Below are positions 9,579 through 18,116 of a DNA stretch of 64,000 bases, one piece after another. The stretch covers positions 5,763,097 to 5,827,096 of the forward strand of contig NZ_LS999839.1 of the NCBI RefSeq assembly GCF_900564155.1, given 5' to 3'. A program made the position numbers and the translations under genes. This stretch comes from Pedobacter schmidteae (lineage in GTDB: Bacteria > Bacteroidota > Bacteroidia > Sphingobacteriales > Sphingobacteriaceae). The number at the start of each line of letters is the position of its first letter. Position 1 is the first letter of the stretch. The notes below the pieces were generated by a model. That model made no database searches and was not told the DNA's origin. It saw only the letters and a program-made list of their open reading frames with translations.

Positions 9579-9836
9579 ATGAAAAAATTGAGATCAAAAG
9601 TAGTAAAAGCGCTCAAAAAAGAATTCACTTTCGAATGCACCATCTCCTCACGGATGAATCAGGTTATCTTAAACGTCAAGAACATCGATTTCGAACAACA
9701 CCTAGGGCAATTACTACAGCAAACGCAATACATCATTGATAAATATTTTCCGCAAAGAGAAGATCATCTGTGCCTCATCATAAGGGAAATTGGCGGAACA
9801 AACCAGAGTCAGTTTAAGATCTGGAAATCAGCTTAA
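9579..9836 (+). CDS. Small hypothetical protein, 85 aa
   Basis: The frame opens with a basic N-terminus (MKKLRSKVVKALKKEF) and continues as a plausible soluble alpha/beta chain ending in WKSA. No signal peptide, membrane segment or known motif is visible. It stands alone between a terminator and an inverted-repeat cluster. Composition looks protein-like, but the family is not recognised, and a chance frame cannot be ruled out. Confidence 0.5.
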   Translation: MKKLRSKVVKALKKEFTFECTISSRMNQVILNVKNIDFEQHLGQLLQQTQYIIDKYFPQREDHLCLIIREIGGTNQSQFKIWKSA

Positions 9837-9952
9837 AATCAATCCTGCAAAGTCTCTTCTGTTAGCCCACCTTGTTGGGCAGGCTAGCCTGTGCAATCAA
9901 TAAATCAGAATGTGCCTGTTTCCTTCACACAATTTTCGTTTCTTCACCCTTT

Positions 9953-10045
9953 GTTCACACCTCCTTCACATAAAACCCACAAAAGGGTACCTTTTTGTGA
10001 AGGATATGTGAAGATGGTGTGAACCATGTGAGGAAATGACCTCAC
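9953..10045. repeat. Nested TTCACA/TGTGAA inverted-repeat cluster
   Basis: GTTCACACC (9953-9961) pairs perfectly with GGTGTGAAC (10016-10024). Inside it TCCTTCACA (9962-9970) pairs perfectly with TGTGAAGGA (9996-10004), and CCC/GGG (9976-9978, 9985-9987) closes the tip. A further small hairpin GTGAGG/CCTCAC lies at 10028-10045, and another CCTTCACAC lies at about 9922. No gene is present. It may be a REP-like or regulatory element. Confidence 0.6.
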
Positions 10046-10054
10046 CGATGGCAT

Positions 10055-10090
10055 AAAAAAACTCCCGAATGTATACACCCGGGAGTTCTT
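10055..10090 (-). terminator. Terminator of the leftward gene at 10113-10910
   Basis: ACTCCCG (10061-10067) and CGGGAGT (10080-10086) form a 7-bp stem. On the minus strand it ends in a run of seven T; the plus side is also T-rich, so it may work both ways. Confidence 0.8.
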
Positions 10091-10112
10091 TATTACGCGA
10101 TTGCGATATCAA

Positions 10113-10910
10113 TCAGAATTTAATCAACAATTTTTCGGCAATCAACTTACCCTCTTTGTAATATTCAAAAAACCATTCCGCACCTTTTTTTACCACAACG
10201 CCATTATTGTTGCTGTTGTTGGCAATAAAACAATCGGCTACAGAGGTTTTAAACAGGCTCAAAACAATTTTTGGAGCTGTATCAATTAACTGATACCCCG
10301 TGGCCGTTGGTTGTGCGTACAAAGTACCAGAAGCTTGTCCGGCTTCGGCAACCGCAGGTTTTGTAACTGGCTGCCCGGCTGCAACAGGTTGACTTACCGC
10401 AACCGCTGGCTGTACTGCCGCCGTCACATCATAAGTCACACCGGTAGCTTGGCTCGCAGTTTGCCTTGCAGCATGTGCCGTACCATTATAGGCATATTCC
10501 GTTTCGTTTAAACTGGTAAAGGCATCTCTTAAAGCAAGTTTATAGGAAGCCTCAAACTCCTTTTCCCGGCTTTTTCCTTCCTTACCCTGAAAAACCACAT
10601 TACCCTGGCAGTCTTTTAACACCAAAGTAAGATTGGTACTAAACATGCTTTTTCTTTGTGTTACATCGGTAACCAGGGCACTGCACTTGTTATTGGCTAT
10701 TTCCAATGGCAGCTCGGCATTGTCATAATAAACAGTAAAACCTTTTTCTTCCAGCAATGCTTTGGTCAGCATGTTCATCTTGTACTGGTTTATTTCCTTC
10801 AAAAAGCTAAACTTTTCGGGTACAAGCACATACTTATAGTTATTCAGGCTTTGCTGGCTATATCCTGAAACAGACAGGAACAACAGGAATAGTAAAACGT
10901 AGGATCTCAT
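10113..10910 (-). CDS. Secreted protein of unknown function, 265 aa
   Basis: A clear signal peptide (hydrophobic residues 3-17, cleavage near SGYSQ) precedes a folded N-terminal region of about 125 residues. A low-complexity Ala/Val/Gln/Pro/Thr linker follows at about 145-195, then a short C-terminal domain with WFFEYYKEGKLIAEKLLIKF. The arrangement suggests two small periplasmic or surface domains joined by a flexible linker. The function is not recognised. It begins 29 bases after the stop of the upstream leftward gene and is probably co-transcribed with it; a clear terminator follows. Confidence 0.8.
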   Translation of the reverse strand: MRSYVLLFLLFLSVSGYSQQSLNNYKYVLVPEKFSFLKEINQYKMNMLTKALLEEKGFTVYYDNAELPLEIANNKCSALVTDVTQRKSMFSTNLTLVLKDCQGNVVFQGKEGKSREKEFEASYKLALRDAFTSLNETEYAYNGTAHAARQTASQATGVTYDVTAAVQPAVAVSQPVAAGQPVTKPAVAEAGQASGTLYAQPTATGYQLIDTAPKIVLSLFKTSVADCFIANNSNNNGVVVKKGAEWFFEYYKEGKLIAEKLLIKF

Positions 10911-10939
10911 CGGCTTATTTTTTAATTTCTATAAATATA

Positions 10940-11314
10940 TTATAAATCTTCGGCTCTTGTATCTCCAAAGTCCTTATAAAAAAAATACAGATCTTCCAAT
11001 GTTGCAGTCAATGACATCACTACCGCATTTTTCAGCAAACGCGTACCCGGATCAATTCCGGTTTGCACCTTCATAGCGCCCCAAAGTTCCAGACTGCGCA
11101 ACAGCAATCTGCAGCAAGTCGTTTGGTAAAAGTGCTGTTCGTCCAGTACCGTATCCAGGTCAGCAAGCATGCGCAATTGCAGCCCGCTTTTGATCACTTC
11201 ACTTTCGTGTTTTATAGCGTTAATTTCCAATAATGCATCATACGGGCTATTCTGCTCCAGTACGCTAAGCAGCTTATCGAAATAATCCAGGTCGTTTTCA
11301 GTATCAGATATCAT
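10940..11314 (-). CDS. Hypothetical helical cytoplasmic protein, 124 aa
   Basis: An acidic, mostly helical protein (MISDTENDLDYFDKLL at the N-terminus) without a signal peptide or membrane span. Two adjacent cysteines occur in TTCCRLLLRSLELW. No family is recognised. It has a -7 box (11375-11382) about 60 bases upstream and is followed after 29 bases by the secreted-protein gene, so the two likely form an operon, though nothing links their functions. Confidence 0.7.
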   Translation of the reverse strand: MISDTENDLDYFDKLLSVLEQNSPYDALLEINAIKHESEVIKSGLQLRMLADLDTVLDEQHFYQTTCCRLLLRSLELWGAMKVQTGIDPGTRLLKNAVVMSLTATLEDLYFFYKDFGDTRAEDL

Positions 11315-11374
11315 TTTTTTTAGGTTCAGTTAACAATTTATATGCTTCAATATCACAAATTTTGATGCTACGGA

Positions 11375-11382
11375 CAAAACTA
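11375..11382 (-). promoter_or_regulatory. Bacteroidota -7 box for the gene starting at 11314
   Basis: On the minus strand the sequence is TAGTTTTG, matching TAnnTTTG, 61 bases before the ATG. The -33 element is not obvious. Confidence 0.5.
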
Positions 11383-11481
11383 CATCTTCTATTTCACTAT
11401 TAGAGAACATTTGTTTTGGCTTAAAAATCAATATTTTGAGATAAGATACAACATCCTGTATCATTTGAAGATTTAAAGCTG

Positions 11482-12513
11482 TTATTTCACCAATTCCTTG
11501 CATATCTTTTTAACAATACCAGGTCCCTCATAAATAAAGCCCGTATACAGCTGAACCAACGAAGCGCCTGCTTCCAGCTTATCTTTGGCATCTTGTGGCG
11601 AATGAATGCCCCCTACGCCAATGATAGGAAAAGCTTTATTGGATTTATCAGCAAGATATTTGATCACTTCGGTAGACCGAACCGTAAGTGGCTTACCACT
11701 TAGACCTCCTGCTTGGCCCGCTACTTTCTCGGGCGTATACAAACCGCTGCGATCTATGGTAGTATTGGTAGCTATTACACCGGCAATCCCCGTTTGCATC
11801 ACAATCTCAACTATATCGTCCAGTTGCTCATTGGTCAAATCAGGTGCAATTTTCAGCAAAATAGGTCTCGACACCTCATTTTTCTTGTTCCGCTGCTGCA
11901 AAGTATTTAGCAGTTGCATTAAAGGCTCTTTTTCCTGCAAAGCGCGCAATCCCGGTGTATTTGGCGAGCTCACATTGACCACAAAATAATCAACCACATC
12001 AAACAGACGATCAAAACATTTGATATAATCGTCTACCGCTTCCTCATTGGGCGTATTTTTATTTTTCCCAATATTACCACCCACCACAATATCGCTGTTT
12101 TTGCTTCTCAAAAGTCTTAACCGCTCAGCCAATGTATCTACCCCTTTATTGTTAAAACCCATCCGGTTGATCAGGGCACTATCCTCTTCCAAACGAAACA
12201 TTCGGGGCTTGTCGTTGCCGGGTTGTGGTAATGGGGTTACTGTACCTACCTCTATGAAACCAAAGCCCAGGTCGCTCAACGCTTCTATATATTCGCCGTT
12301 TTTGTCGAAGCCTGCGGCCAGACCAACAGGATTTTTAAATTTGATTCCAAAAACCTCACGCTCCAGCCCTTTGATATTGACATCAAAGCTACTGCGAAGG
12401 ATAGTTTTGCCCAACGGAAAATTATCGTGAAACCATTTAAGTCGTTTTACGACAAAATAATGCACCTTTTCGGGGTCGAACTGGAAAAATAAAGGTTTAA
12501 TAAGCTGATACAT
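11482..12513 (-). CDS. pyrD: Dihydroorotate dehydrogenase (quinone), class 2
   Basis: It oxidises dihydroorotate to orotate in pyrimidine synthesis, using FMN and passing electrons to membrane quinone. Visible landmarks: an N-terminal membrane-associating helix region (MYQLIKPLFFQFDPEKVHYF), the GLAAGFDKNGE loop, EVGTVTPLPQPGN, the NVSSPNTPGLR active-site region with its serine, KIAPDLT, ATNTTIDR, GGLSGKPL and IGVGGIHS for phosphate binding. The frame extends 24 codons upstream to 12585, but the ATG at 12513 gives 343 residues, the usual length. The -7 box at 12571-12578 would also fall inside the longer version. The gene diverges from the ABC-F gene. Confidence 0.95.
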   Translation of the reverse strand: MYQLIKPLFFQFDPEKVHYFVVKRLKWFHDNFPLGKTILRSSFDVNIKGLEREVFGIKFKNPVGLAAGFDKNGEYIEALSDLGFGFIEVGTVTPLPQPGNDKPRMFRLEEDSALINRMGFNNKGVDTLAERLRLLRSKNSDIVVGGNIGKNKNTPNEEAVDDYIKCFDRLFDVVDYFVVNVSSPNTPGLRALQEKEPLMQLLNTLQQRNKKNEVSRPILLKIAPDLTNEQLDDIVEIVMQTGIAGVIATNTTIDRSGLYTPEKVAGQAGGLSGKPLTVRSTEVIKYLADKSNKAFPIIGVGGIHSPQDAKDKLEAGASLVQLYTGFIYEGPGIVKKICKELVK

Positions 12514-12570
12514 GCGGCGAAGATAAGGAACGTTTTGTATAATTCTGCTTCCTGTCCTGCTAAATTGCCT

Positions 12571-12578
12571 CAAAATTA
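12571..12578 (-). promoter_or_regulatory. -7 box for pyrD
   Basis: Minus-strand TAATTTTG fits TAnnTTTG. It lies 58 bases before the pyrD ATG and back to back with the ABC-F promoter. Confidence 0.55.
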
Positions 12579-12590
12579 ACGGCAAAGTTG

Positions 12591-12598
12591 TATTTTTG
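12591..12598 (+). promoter_or_regulatory. -7 box for the ABC-F gene
   Basis: TATTTTTG matches TAnnTTTG, with a TTG at 12565-12567 as a possible -33 element. The ATG at 12606 starts 8 bases after the box, so the transcript may be leaderless. This argues against the in-frame start at 12588. Confidence 0.6.
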
Positions 12599-12605
12599 CA
12601 GCGAA

Positions 12606-14522
12606 ATGATTTCTATAAACGACTTAACATTCCTGCTGGGCTCTAGAGCCTTATATGACGAAGCAGACTGGCACATTAAACCGGGAGAGAGAATTGGACT
12701 GATTGGTGCCAATGGAACTGGAAAATCGACCTTACTTAAAATAATTGTTGGAGAGTATGCCCCCTCATCGGGTTCCATTTCGATGTCGAAAGACCTCAAA
12801 ATTGGTTACCTGAACCAGGATTTGCTTTCGTACGACTCGCACCATAGTATTTTACATGTAGCCATGGAAGCTTTTGAGCGTCAAAACCAGCTACATGATG
12901 AAATTGAAGAACTGCTGAAAAAAATTGAAACAGATTATTCTGAAGAAGTTTTAAATAAACTGAGCGACAAACAACAGGAGTTTGAAGCTTTGGATGGCTA
13001 CAATATTGAATACCGCGCCAACGAAATTTTGGCAGGTTTGGGTTTTAGCACTCAGGATCAGCTGCGCCCCCTAAACACCTTTTCGGGAGGTTGGCGCATG
13101 CGCGTAATGCTGGCCAAAATACTTTTGCAAACCCCGGATATCCTGTTGCTGGATGAGCCTACCAACCACATGGACTTACCCTCTATCAAATGGCTGGAAA
13201 CCTATTTGCTTAGCTTTGAAGGTGCCATTGTCATCGTATCACATGATAGGTATTTCCTGGATAAGGTAGTGAACAAAATAGTCGAATCGCGCAAAGGAAA
13301 ACTGACTCCTTATGCGGGTAACTATACTTTTTACCTGGAAGAAAAAGCCTTAAGGAGTGAAATTCAAAAGGGAGAATTTAAAAACCAACAGGCAAAAATT
13401 AAACAGGAAGAGCGCCTCATTGAGCGTTTCAGAGCTAAAGCTTCGAAAGCCAAAATGGCCCAGTCGAGGATGAAAGCCCTGGACAAACTGGAACGTGTAG
13501 AAGATGTGGATGACGACAACCCTACGGTAAACTTCCAGTTCAAGTTTTCTAAACCTTCGGGCCGCCATGTGATCCGTATTGAGGAAGCTACCAAGAGCTA
13601 TCCCAATGTTGAAATTCTGGAAAATGCAGAAGGTGTGATTGAAAAAGGCGACAAGATTGCCTTGATTGGTGCCAACGGTAAAGGAAAGTCGACCTTATTG
13701 AGAATTATTGCCGGTGCAGAAAAATTTGAGGGCAAGTGCGAAACGGGTCATAATGTAACCACTACTTTCTTTGCGCAGCACCAGCTGGAATCTTTACATC
13801 TGGACAACTCTATACTGGAAGAATTACAGGCTTTTGCACCTAAGCATACCGACACCGAGCTTCGTGGTATACTGGGTTGCTTCCTGTTTACCGGAGATGA
13901 TGTTTTTAAAAAAATCAGAGTGCTTTCGGGTGGTGAAAAATCGAGAGTTGCTTTGGCCAAGTCTTTAACAACAGACTCTAACTTCCTGATTCTGGATGAG
14001 CCTACCAACCACCTCGACATACAGTCGGTAAACATTCTAATACAGGCTTTGCAGCAATACGAGGGTACTTTTATTGCCGTATCGCACGACAGGTATTTTC
14101 TGGACAATGTGGCCAACAAAATCTGGTTTATTGAAGGTAAAGACATTAAAGAATATCCTGGCACCTATGCCGAGTATGAAGAATGGAATGCCAAAAGGCC
14201 ACAGCCTGTTGCCACAAGCATCCCTGTAAAACAGGAAAAAGAGATAAAGCCTAAGGTAGTAGAAAAGCCGGCAGCCAATACCCAGCAGCAACTAAAAAAG
14301 CTGAACGATCAGTTACAAAAAACAGAACAGGAAATAGCCGCGTTTGAACAAAGCGTAAAAACTATTGAGGCAAAAATTGCTGATGAAGAGGTTTATTCCA
14401 ATTCGCATAAACTGGCAGAGGCCAATAAAGAATATGTCTCGGCAAAATTCCTGTTGGATACGGCCCAGAAAAGCTGGGAAGATCTAGCTTCACAAATTAT
14501 GGAACTAGAAGAAACTAAATGA
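12606..14522 (+). CDS. ABC-F family ATPase (Uup/EttA-like ribosome-associated protein)
   Basis: 638 residues with two ABC cassettes and no membrane domain. Each has a Walker A (GANGTGKST; GANGKGKST), a signature (SGGWRMRV; SGGEKSRV), a Walker B (LLLDEPTNHMD; LILDEPTNHLD) and a switch His (SHDRYFLD twice). A charged inter-cassette linker lies at about 240-320. The C-terminus (about 540-638) is a predicted coiled coil, as in Uup-type members. ABC-F proteins act on the ribosome or in DNA/RNA transactions; the exact subtype is not certain. The next gene overlaps by an ATGA junction, so the two are translationally coupled. Confidence 0.93.
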   Translation: MISINDLTFLLGSRALYDEADWHIKPGERIGLIGANGTGKSTLLKIIVGEYAPSSGSISMSKDLKIGYLNQDLLSYDSHHSILHVAMEAFERQNQLHDEIEELLKKIETDYSEEVLNKLSDKQQEFEALDGYNIEYRANEILAGLGFSTQDQLRPLNTFSGGWRMRVMLAKILLQTPDILLLDEPTNHMDLPSIKWLETYLLSFEGAIVIVSHDRYFLDKVVNKIVESRKGKLTPYAGNYTFYLEEKALRSEIQKGEFKNQQAKIKQEERLIERFRAKASKAKMAQSRMKALDKLERVEDVDDDNPTVNFQFKFSKPSGRHVIRIEEATKSYPNVEILENAEGVIEKGDKIALIGANGKGKSTLLRIIAGAEKFEGKCETGHNVTTTFFAQHQLESLHLDNSILEELQAFAPKHTDTELRGILGCFLFTGDDVFKKIRVLSGGEKSRVALAKSLTTDSNFLILDEPTNHLDIQSVNILIQALQQYEGTFIAVSHDRYFLDNVANKIWFIEGKDIKEYPGTYAEYEEWNAKRPQPVATSIPVKQEKEIKPKVVEKPAANTQQQLKKLNDQLQKTEQEIAAFEQSVKTIEAKIADEEVYSNSHKLAEANKEYVSAKFLLDTAQKSWEDLASQIMELEETK

Positions 14523-15790
14523 TAAAACAGATAGGATTGTTCTTTTTGCTGCTATGCAGCATACAGCTGGTAAGCGCGCAAAACCAGCAGTTTGTGTACG
14601 ATAACAAAATTTATTTGCCACAAATAAAAACGGTACAGTGTTACAATACCAAAAAAGAACAATCCATTCCTGTCATCACCTTAAAATCAAATGAACAGCT
14701 GCTCTTTTCATTTGATGATTTGAACGCGGGCAGCAAAATATACTGGTATACGATTGAACATTGCAACTCGGCATGGCAATCGTCGCGCTTATCGCCCATC
14801 GATTATCTGGAAGGGATATCGGAAGACCGCATTAACGACTATAAGTACTCCTTCAATACGCTTCAAAAATATACTCACTACACGCTTGCCTTACCCAATT
14901 ACCAGATTAAACCTAAAATATCGGGTAATTACCTGCTGAAGGTTTATGAAGACGGGAATCAGCAAAAACCTGTCATCTCGCAGCGTTTTTATGTGGTAGA
15001 ACAGCTGGTGGATGTGGGCATAGAAGTAACGCCAAGTACCCAGGTGCCGCTGCGTTTTAGCAACCAGAAGGTTAATTTTACCATCTTCCATAAAATGCCC
15101 ATCCAGAATCCGTATATGGATTTGAAAGCTGTTGTGATGCAAAACGCAAACCCACAAACGGCAATTTTAAATACCAAACCTACTTTTATCAGGCCAGGCT
15201 CGCTGGTGTACAATGAACTTACAGCCAACGATTTTCCGGCGGGAAATGAATTCAGGAAGTTTGACATAAGGAGCCTGCGGTTTAAGGCCGAAAATGTACA
15301 GGACATCATCAGGGATACGATGGTGGATGTGGTCCTGTTTCAGGATGTAAATGGCAACAAGCCCAAGTACACCAATCTGGTAGATGAAAATGGGGCCTTT
15401 TTTATCCGCAACAGCGATGGCCGGGACAACAATATTGAAGCGGATTATGCCCAGGTATATTTCACTTTAAATGCTACCCCACCTGCAGCAGGCAAAGGTG
15501 AGGCTTATGTGGTGGGCCGCTTTAACAATTTTATATTGGATGAAAGCAGTAAGATGACATTTGACCCGGCGAAAAGAAGGTTTTATGGAAAAATTAGACT
15601 GAAACAGGGTTTATACGATTACAAATACGTATGGCTGGATAAAGAGATCGGTAAGGCAGATCAGGGCATTTTTGAGGGGTCGTATTTTGAAACCGCCAAC
15701 ACCTATCAGGTATTTGCCTATTACCGCAAGCCTGGTGCCCGCTGGGAAGAACTGATTGGCTACAATAGTGTAAATACCTTACGGCGATAA
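14519..15790 (+). CDS. DUF5103 / type IX secretion plug-type protein
   Basis: 423 residues with a signal peptide (hydrophobic 5-18, cleavage near VSAQ). The N-terminal three-quarters matches what I know of DUF5103, the family to which the Plug protein of the SprA type IX translocon belongs: FVYDNKIYLPQIKTVQCY, then SQRFYVVEQLVDVGIEV. The last 110 residues look like an Ig/early-set domain (GEAYVVGRFNNF, LYDYKYVWLD). In F. johnsoniae the Plug seals the periplasmic side of SprA when no substrate is engaged. Its position after an ABC-F gene with an ATGA overlap does not inform function. The family call is from memory of conserved segments. Confidence 0.75.
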   Translation: MIKQIGLFFLLLCSIQLVSAQNQQFVYDNKIYLPQIKTVQCYNTKKEQSIPVITLKSNEQLLFSFDDLNAGSKIYWYTIEHCNSAWQSSRLSPIDYLEGISEDRINDYKYSFNTLQKYTHYTLALPNYQIKPKISGNYLLKVYEDGNQQKPVISQRFYVVEQLVDVGIEVTPSTQVPLRFSNQKVNFTIFHKMPIQNPYMDLKAVVMQNANPQTAILNTKPTFIRPGSLVYNELTANDFPAGNEFRKFDIRSLRFKAENVQDIIRDTMVDVVLFQDVNGNKPKYTNLVDENGAFFIRNSDGRDNNIEADYAQVYFTLNATPPAAGKGEAYVVGRFNNFILDESSKMTFDPAKRRFYGKIRLKQGLYDYKYVWLDKEIGKADQGIFEGSYFETANTYQVFAYYRKPGARWEELIGYNSVNTLRR

Positions 15791-15883
15791 GTCCATCATA
15801 CCATCAGCTTCCTGATCATAATATTGTTCAAAACATTGTAACAGAAAAAGGGCTTCCATGTCTAACATCAACACACAGAAACC

Positions 15884-15891
15884 TAATTTTG
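15884..15891 (+). promoter_or_regulatory. -7 box for the PAP2 gene
   Basis: TAATTTTG matches TAnnTTTG, 13 bases before the ATG at 15905. Confidence 0.5.
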
Positions 15892-15904
15892 TTAATCTTA
15901 AAGC

Positions 15905-17287
15905 ATGCATTTTACCCGCAAGTCCTATTGCCTGATAGCGATCATTTGTATCAGCAGTACAATTTTAAAGGCACAATATGCCGATACCACTTTCAAGCCG
16001 CACCCTGTAAACGCTTTCTGGAAAAGTAAGTTTACCGAAAAGGCTACTGTACCCGCCATATTATTTGCAGCTACAGCCCTAACCTGGCCACATAAAGAAG
16101 AAATAAGGGAAGTGCGCAACCGTTACATCCCTACTTTCAGGTATCGTTTTGATGATTACCTGCAATACGCCCCCGGGGCCACTGTGCTGGCTTTGAATGC
16201 TATGGGCGTAAAAGGAAAAAATAAGCCTAAACGCATGCTGGTCTCCTATGCTTTTTCGATGGGCATTATGGGCGCCCTGGTAAACGGCATTAAACGCACC
16301 AGCGGTGTAGAGCGGCCTGATGCCAGCTCCAGAAACTCTTTTCCTTCGGGACATACGGCCATGGCATTTACCAACGCCACTGTACTGCACAAGGAATATG
16401 GCGAATATAGGCATCCGCTTTACAGCGTAGCTGGATATACCGCCGCAACTGTAACTGCACTTGGCCGTGGACTGAACAACAGGCACTGGATTACCGACGT
16501 ACTGGCAGGCGCTGGTATAGGAATCGCATCCACCGAATTGGGCTACTTGCTGGCCGATCAGATTTTTAAAGACAGAGGCATGAATGCGCCTTTGAGAAAT
16601 AATCCGGTACCGATTAGCAACAAACCCAGCTTTTTGGAATTGCACCTGGGCTATGCCGTGGCCACCAGTAAGGACCTGGCCCTGGCCAATTCCGAAGATC
16701 TTTATGTCAAAAGGGGCTTTAACTTTGGAGTAGAAGGCGCCTGGTTTGCCACTAAAAACTTTGGCCTGGGCGGCGAATTTGCCTTTAGCAGTTTCCCGGT
16801 GGGTTCGGACCGCGTGGTGCTAGACCCCGACCTGAAAGAGATTAGCGAAGATTTATATACCCAGCCTATAGGAATCAGGTACCTGAATGTAGGCCCCTAT
16901 TTTAGCTTGCCACTGCCCAACAACTGGTTTATTACCGGCAAACTGAATACGGGTATTTCTTATGGCAGCTCGGGCAACGTGGTACTGAATTTAACACCAA
17001 AGGCACAACAAGAATTTGGCAGACCAGAGTTACCGATTATGAAGTACAAGCCCAAAGGTGCCTCCAGTTGGACGGCCGGGGTTGGCTTACAAAAAAGAAT
17101 AGGCCGCAATACGGCCATCAAGGCCTATACTACCTATTTCTGCTCCAGTCACGAATTTGATGTTGATGGTCTTCAGGATATCAACGACAGCGGAAATTTA
17201 GTTTATGAACCCATTCCCGGGGGGATTTCTAAGCTAAAATTTAACCACATTACTTTTGGCTTGGGTCTAACTGCTTTTATCTGGTAA
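15905..17287 (+). CDS. PAP2-family phosphatase with C-terminal outer-membrane-type domain
   Basis: 460 residues with an N-terminal signal (residues 7-23). The type 2 phosphatidic acid phosphatase motifs occur in order: K...ERP (KRTSGVERPD), PSGHT, and GRGLNNRHWITD with the catalytic His and Asp. After about residue 245 the chain changes to alternating amphipathic strands (FGVEGAWFATKNFGLGGEFAF, GVGLQKRIG) ending in ITFGLGLTAFIW, which resembles a small porin-like barrel. Such fusions could dephosphorylate lipid head groups or undecaprenyl pyrophosphate at the outer membrane. The substrate is not known. It has its own promoter box. Confidence 0.88.
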   Translation: MHFTRKSYCLIAIICISSTILKAQYADTTFKPHPVNAFWKSKFTEKATVPAILFAATALTWPHKEEIREVRNRYIPTFRYRFDDYLQYAPGATVLALNAMGVKGKNKPKRMLVSYAFSMGIMGALVNGIKRTSGVERPDASSRNSFPSGHTAMAFTNATVLHKEYGEYRHPLYSVAGYTAATVTALGRGLNNRHWITDVLAGAGIGIASTELGYLLADQIFKDRGMNAPLRNNPVPISNKPSFLELHLGYAVATSKDLALANSEDLYVKRGFNFGVEGAWFATKNFGLGGEFAFSSFPVGSDRVVLDPDLKEISEDLYTQPIGIRYLNVGPYFSLPLPNNWFITGKLNTGISYGSSGNVVLNLTPKAQQEFGRPELPIMKYKPKGASSWTAGVGLQKRIGRNTAIKAYTTYFCSSHEFDVDGLQDINDSGNLVYEPIPGGISKLKFNHITFGLGLTAFIW

Positions 17288-17333
17288 ACATCCGATTTAT
17301 TTGCTGCATGAGGCAGGTGTGTTCATTTTTACT

Positions 17334-17341
17334 TACTTTTG
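17334..17341 (+). promoter_or_regulatory. -7 box for the thioesterase gene
   Basis: TACTTTTG matches TAnnTTTG and ends 8 bases before the ATG at 17349, suggesting a very short or absent leader. Confidence 0.6.
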
Positions 17342-17348
17342 CAGAAGT

Positions 17349-17876
17349 ATGAGCATAAAGATAAAAAGCCCGAAAGACTCTTTCACCATTATGAATGAAC
17401 TGGTATTGCCTAATGATACCAATACCCTTAACAATTTGATGGGTGGCCGCTTGCTGCACTGGATGGATATTGCGGCAGCCATTTCTGCTCAAAAGCATTG
17501 TAACCGCATTGTGGTTACAGCATCGGTAGATAATGTATCTTTTAAACAACCCATTAAACTGGGTGATGTGATCACCATTGAGGCTAAGGTAACCCGCGCT
17601 TTTAACACGTCAGTAGAAGTACGCCTGGATGTATGGGCCGAAAACATTCCTTCGGGCAGCAGGGCAAAATCAAATGAAGCTTATTATACCTTCGTGGCAG
17701 TAGATCAAAGTGGCCGGACCATTCCCGTACCCGAACTGGTACCTGAAACAGCTGAAGAAAAAGAATTGTTTGATGGTGCTTTGAGGAGAAGACAGTTGCG
17801 ACTGATATTAGGTGGTAAAATGAAACCTAATGATGCCAAGGAATTGAAGGCGTTGTTTTTTGCAACGGAAAAATAA
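17349..17876 (+). CDS. Acyl-CoA thioesterase (hotdog fold, YciA/BACH-like)
   Basis: A 175-residue cytosolic hotdog-fold enzyme that should hydrolyse acyl-CoA to free acid and CoA. Recognisable family features are the segment NTLNNLMGGRLLHWMDIAAAISAQKH, with the Asp of the hotdog active site, then VTASVDNVSFKQPIKLGDVI, and AYYTFVAVD on the central strand. The basic C-terminal tail (RRRQLRLILGG) is common in this group. The frame opens upstream at a TTG (17301), but the ATG at 17349 right after the -7 box fits the family length. Confidence 0.9.
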   Translation: MSIKIKSPKDSFTIMNELVLPNDTNTLNNLMGGRLLHWMDIAAAISAQKHCNRIVVTASVDNVSFKQPIKLGDVITIEAKVTRAFNTSVEVRLDVWAENIPSGSRAKSNEAYYTFVAVDQSGRTIPVPELVPETAEEKELFDGALRRRQLRLILGGKMKPNDAKELKALFFATEK

Positions 17877-17900
17877 ACCGTTCTCCTCAACGGCTGCATA

Positions 17901-17921
17901 TTTGCGCTGAAGGAGCGCAAA
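17901..17921 (+). repeat. Hairpin after the thioesterase gene
   Basis: TTTGCGCT and AGCGCAAA pair perfectly over 8 bp around a GAAGG loop, 24 bases after the stop codon. No T run follows, so termination is uncertain. Confidence 0.45.
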
Positions 17922-17938
17922 GACGCCAGGCCGTTTCT

Positions 17939-18068
17939 GAGAAGGTATATTTTTATTTCACAAAACTTACCGAGCAATTTTTTTTATTTTACAAAACTGC
18001 CGGGCAAGAGTTTTAAATGGAAGAGTTTAAGGCTACCGCAGAGAAGGTATATTTTATTTCATAAAACT
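17939..18068. repeat. Direct repeat of about 28 bp, two copies
   Basis: GAGAAGGTATATTTT, followed by (T)ATTTCANAAAACT, occurs at 17939-17967 and 18041-18068, 102 bases apart. A partial related piece (TTTTACAAAACTGCC) lies between them. It is non-coding. Confidence 0.55.
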
Positions 18069-18096
18069 CCCCACCGAAATTTATTCGAATGGGGAG
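18067..18096 (-). terminator. Terminator of the fibre-like gene pair
   Basis: CTCCCCA (18067-18073) pairs with TGGGGAG (18090-18096), and a TTCG/CGAA pair lies inside. On the minus strand it is followed by TTTTA. It lies 20 bases beyond the stop codon at 18117. Confidence 0.7.
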
Positions 18097-18116
18097 AGAA
18101 TAATCAAATTGCTAAC

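Noticed and set aside
11445..11462. GATACA/TGTATC hairpin after pyrD as a terminator
   Set aside because: The six-base stem is weak and no T run follows on the minus strand.
12514..12585. 24-residue N-terminal extension of PyrD
   Set aside because: It overlaps the probable pyrD promoter and is longer than the normal family length.
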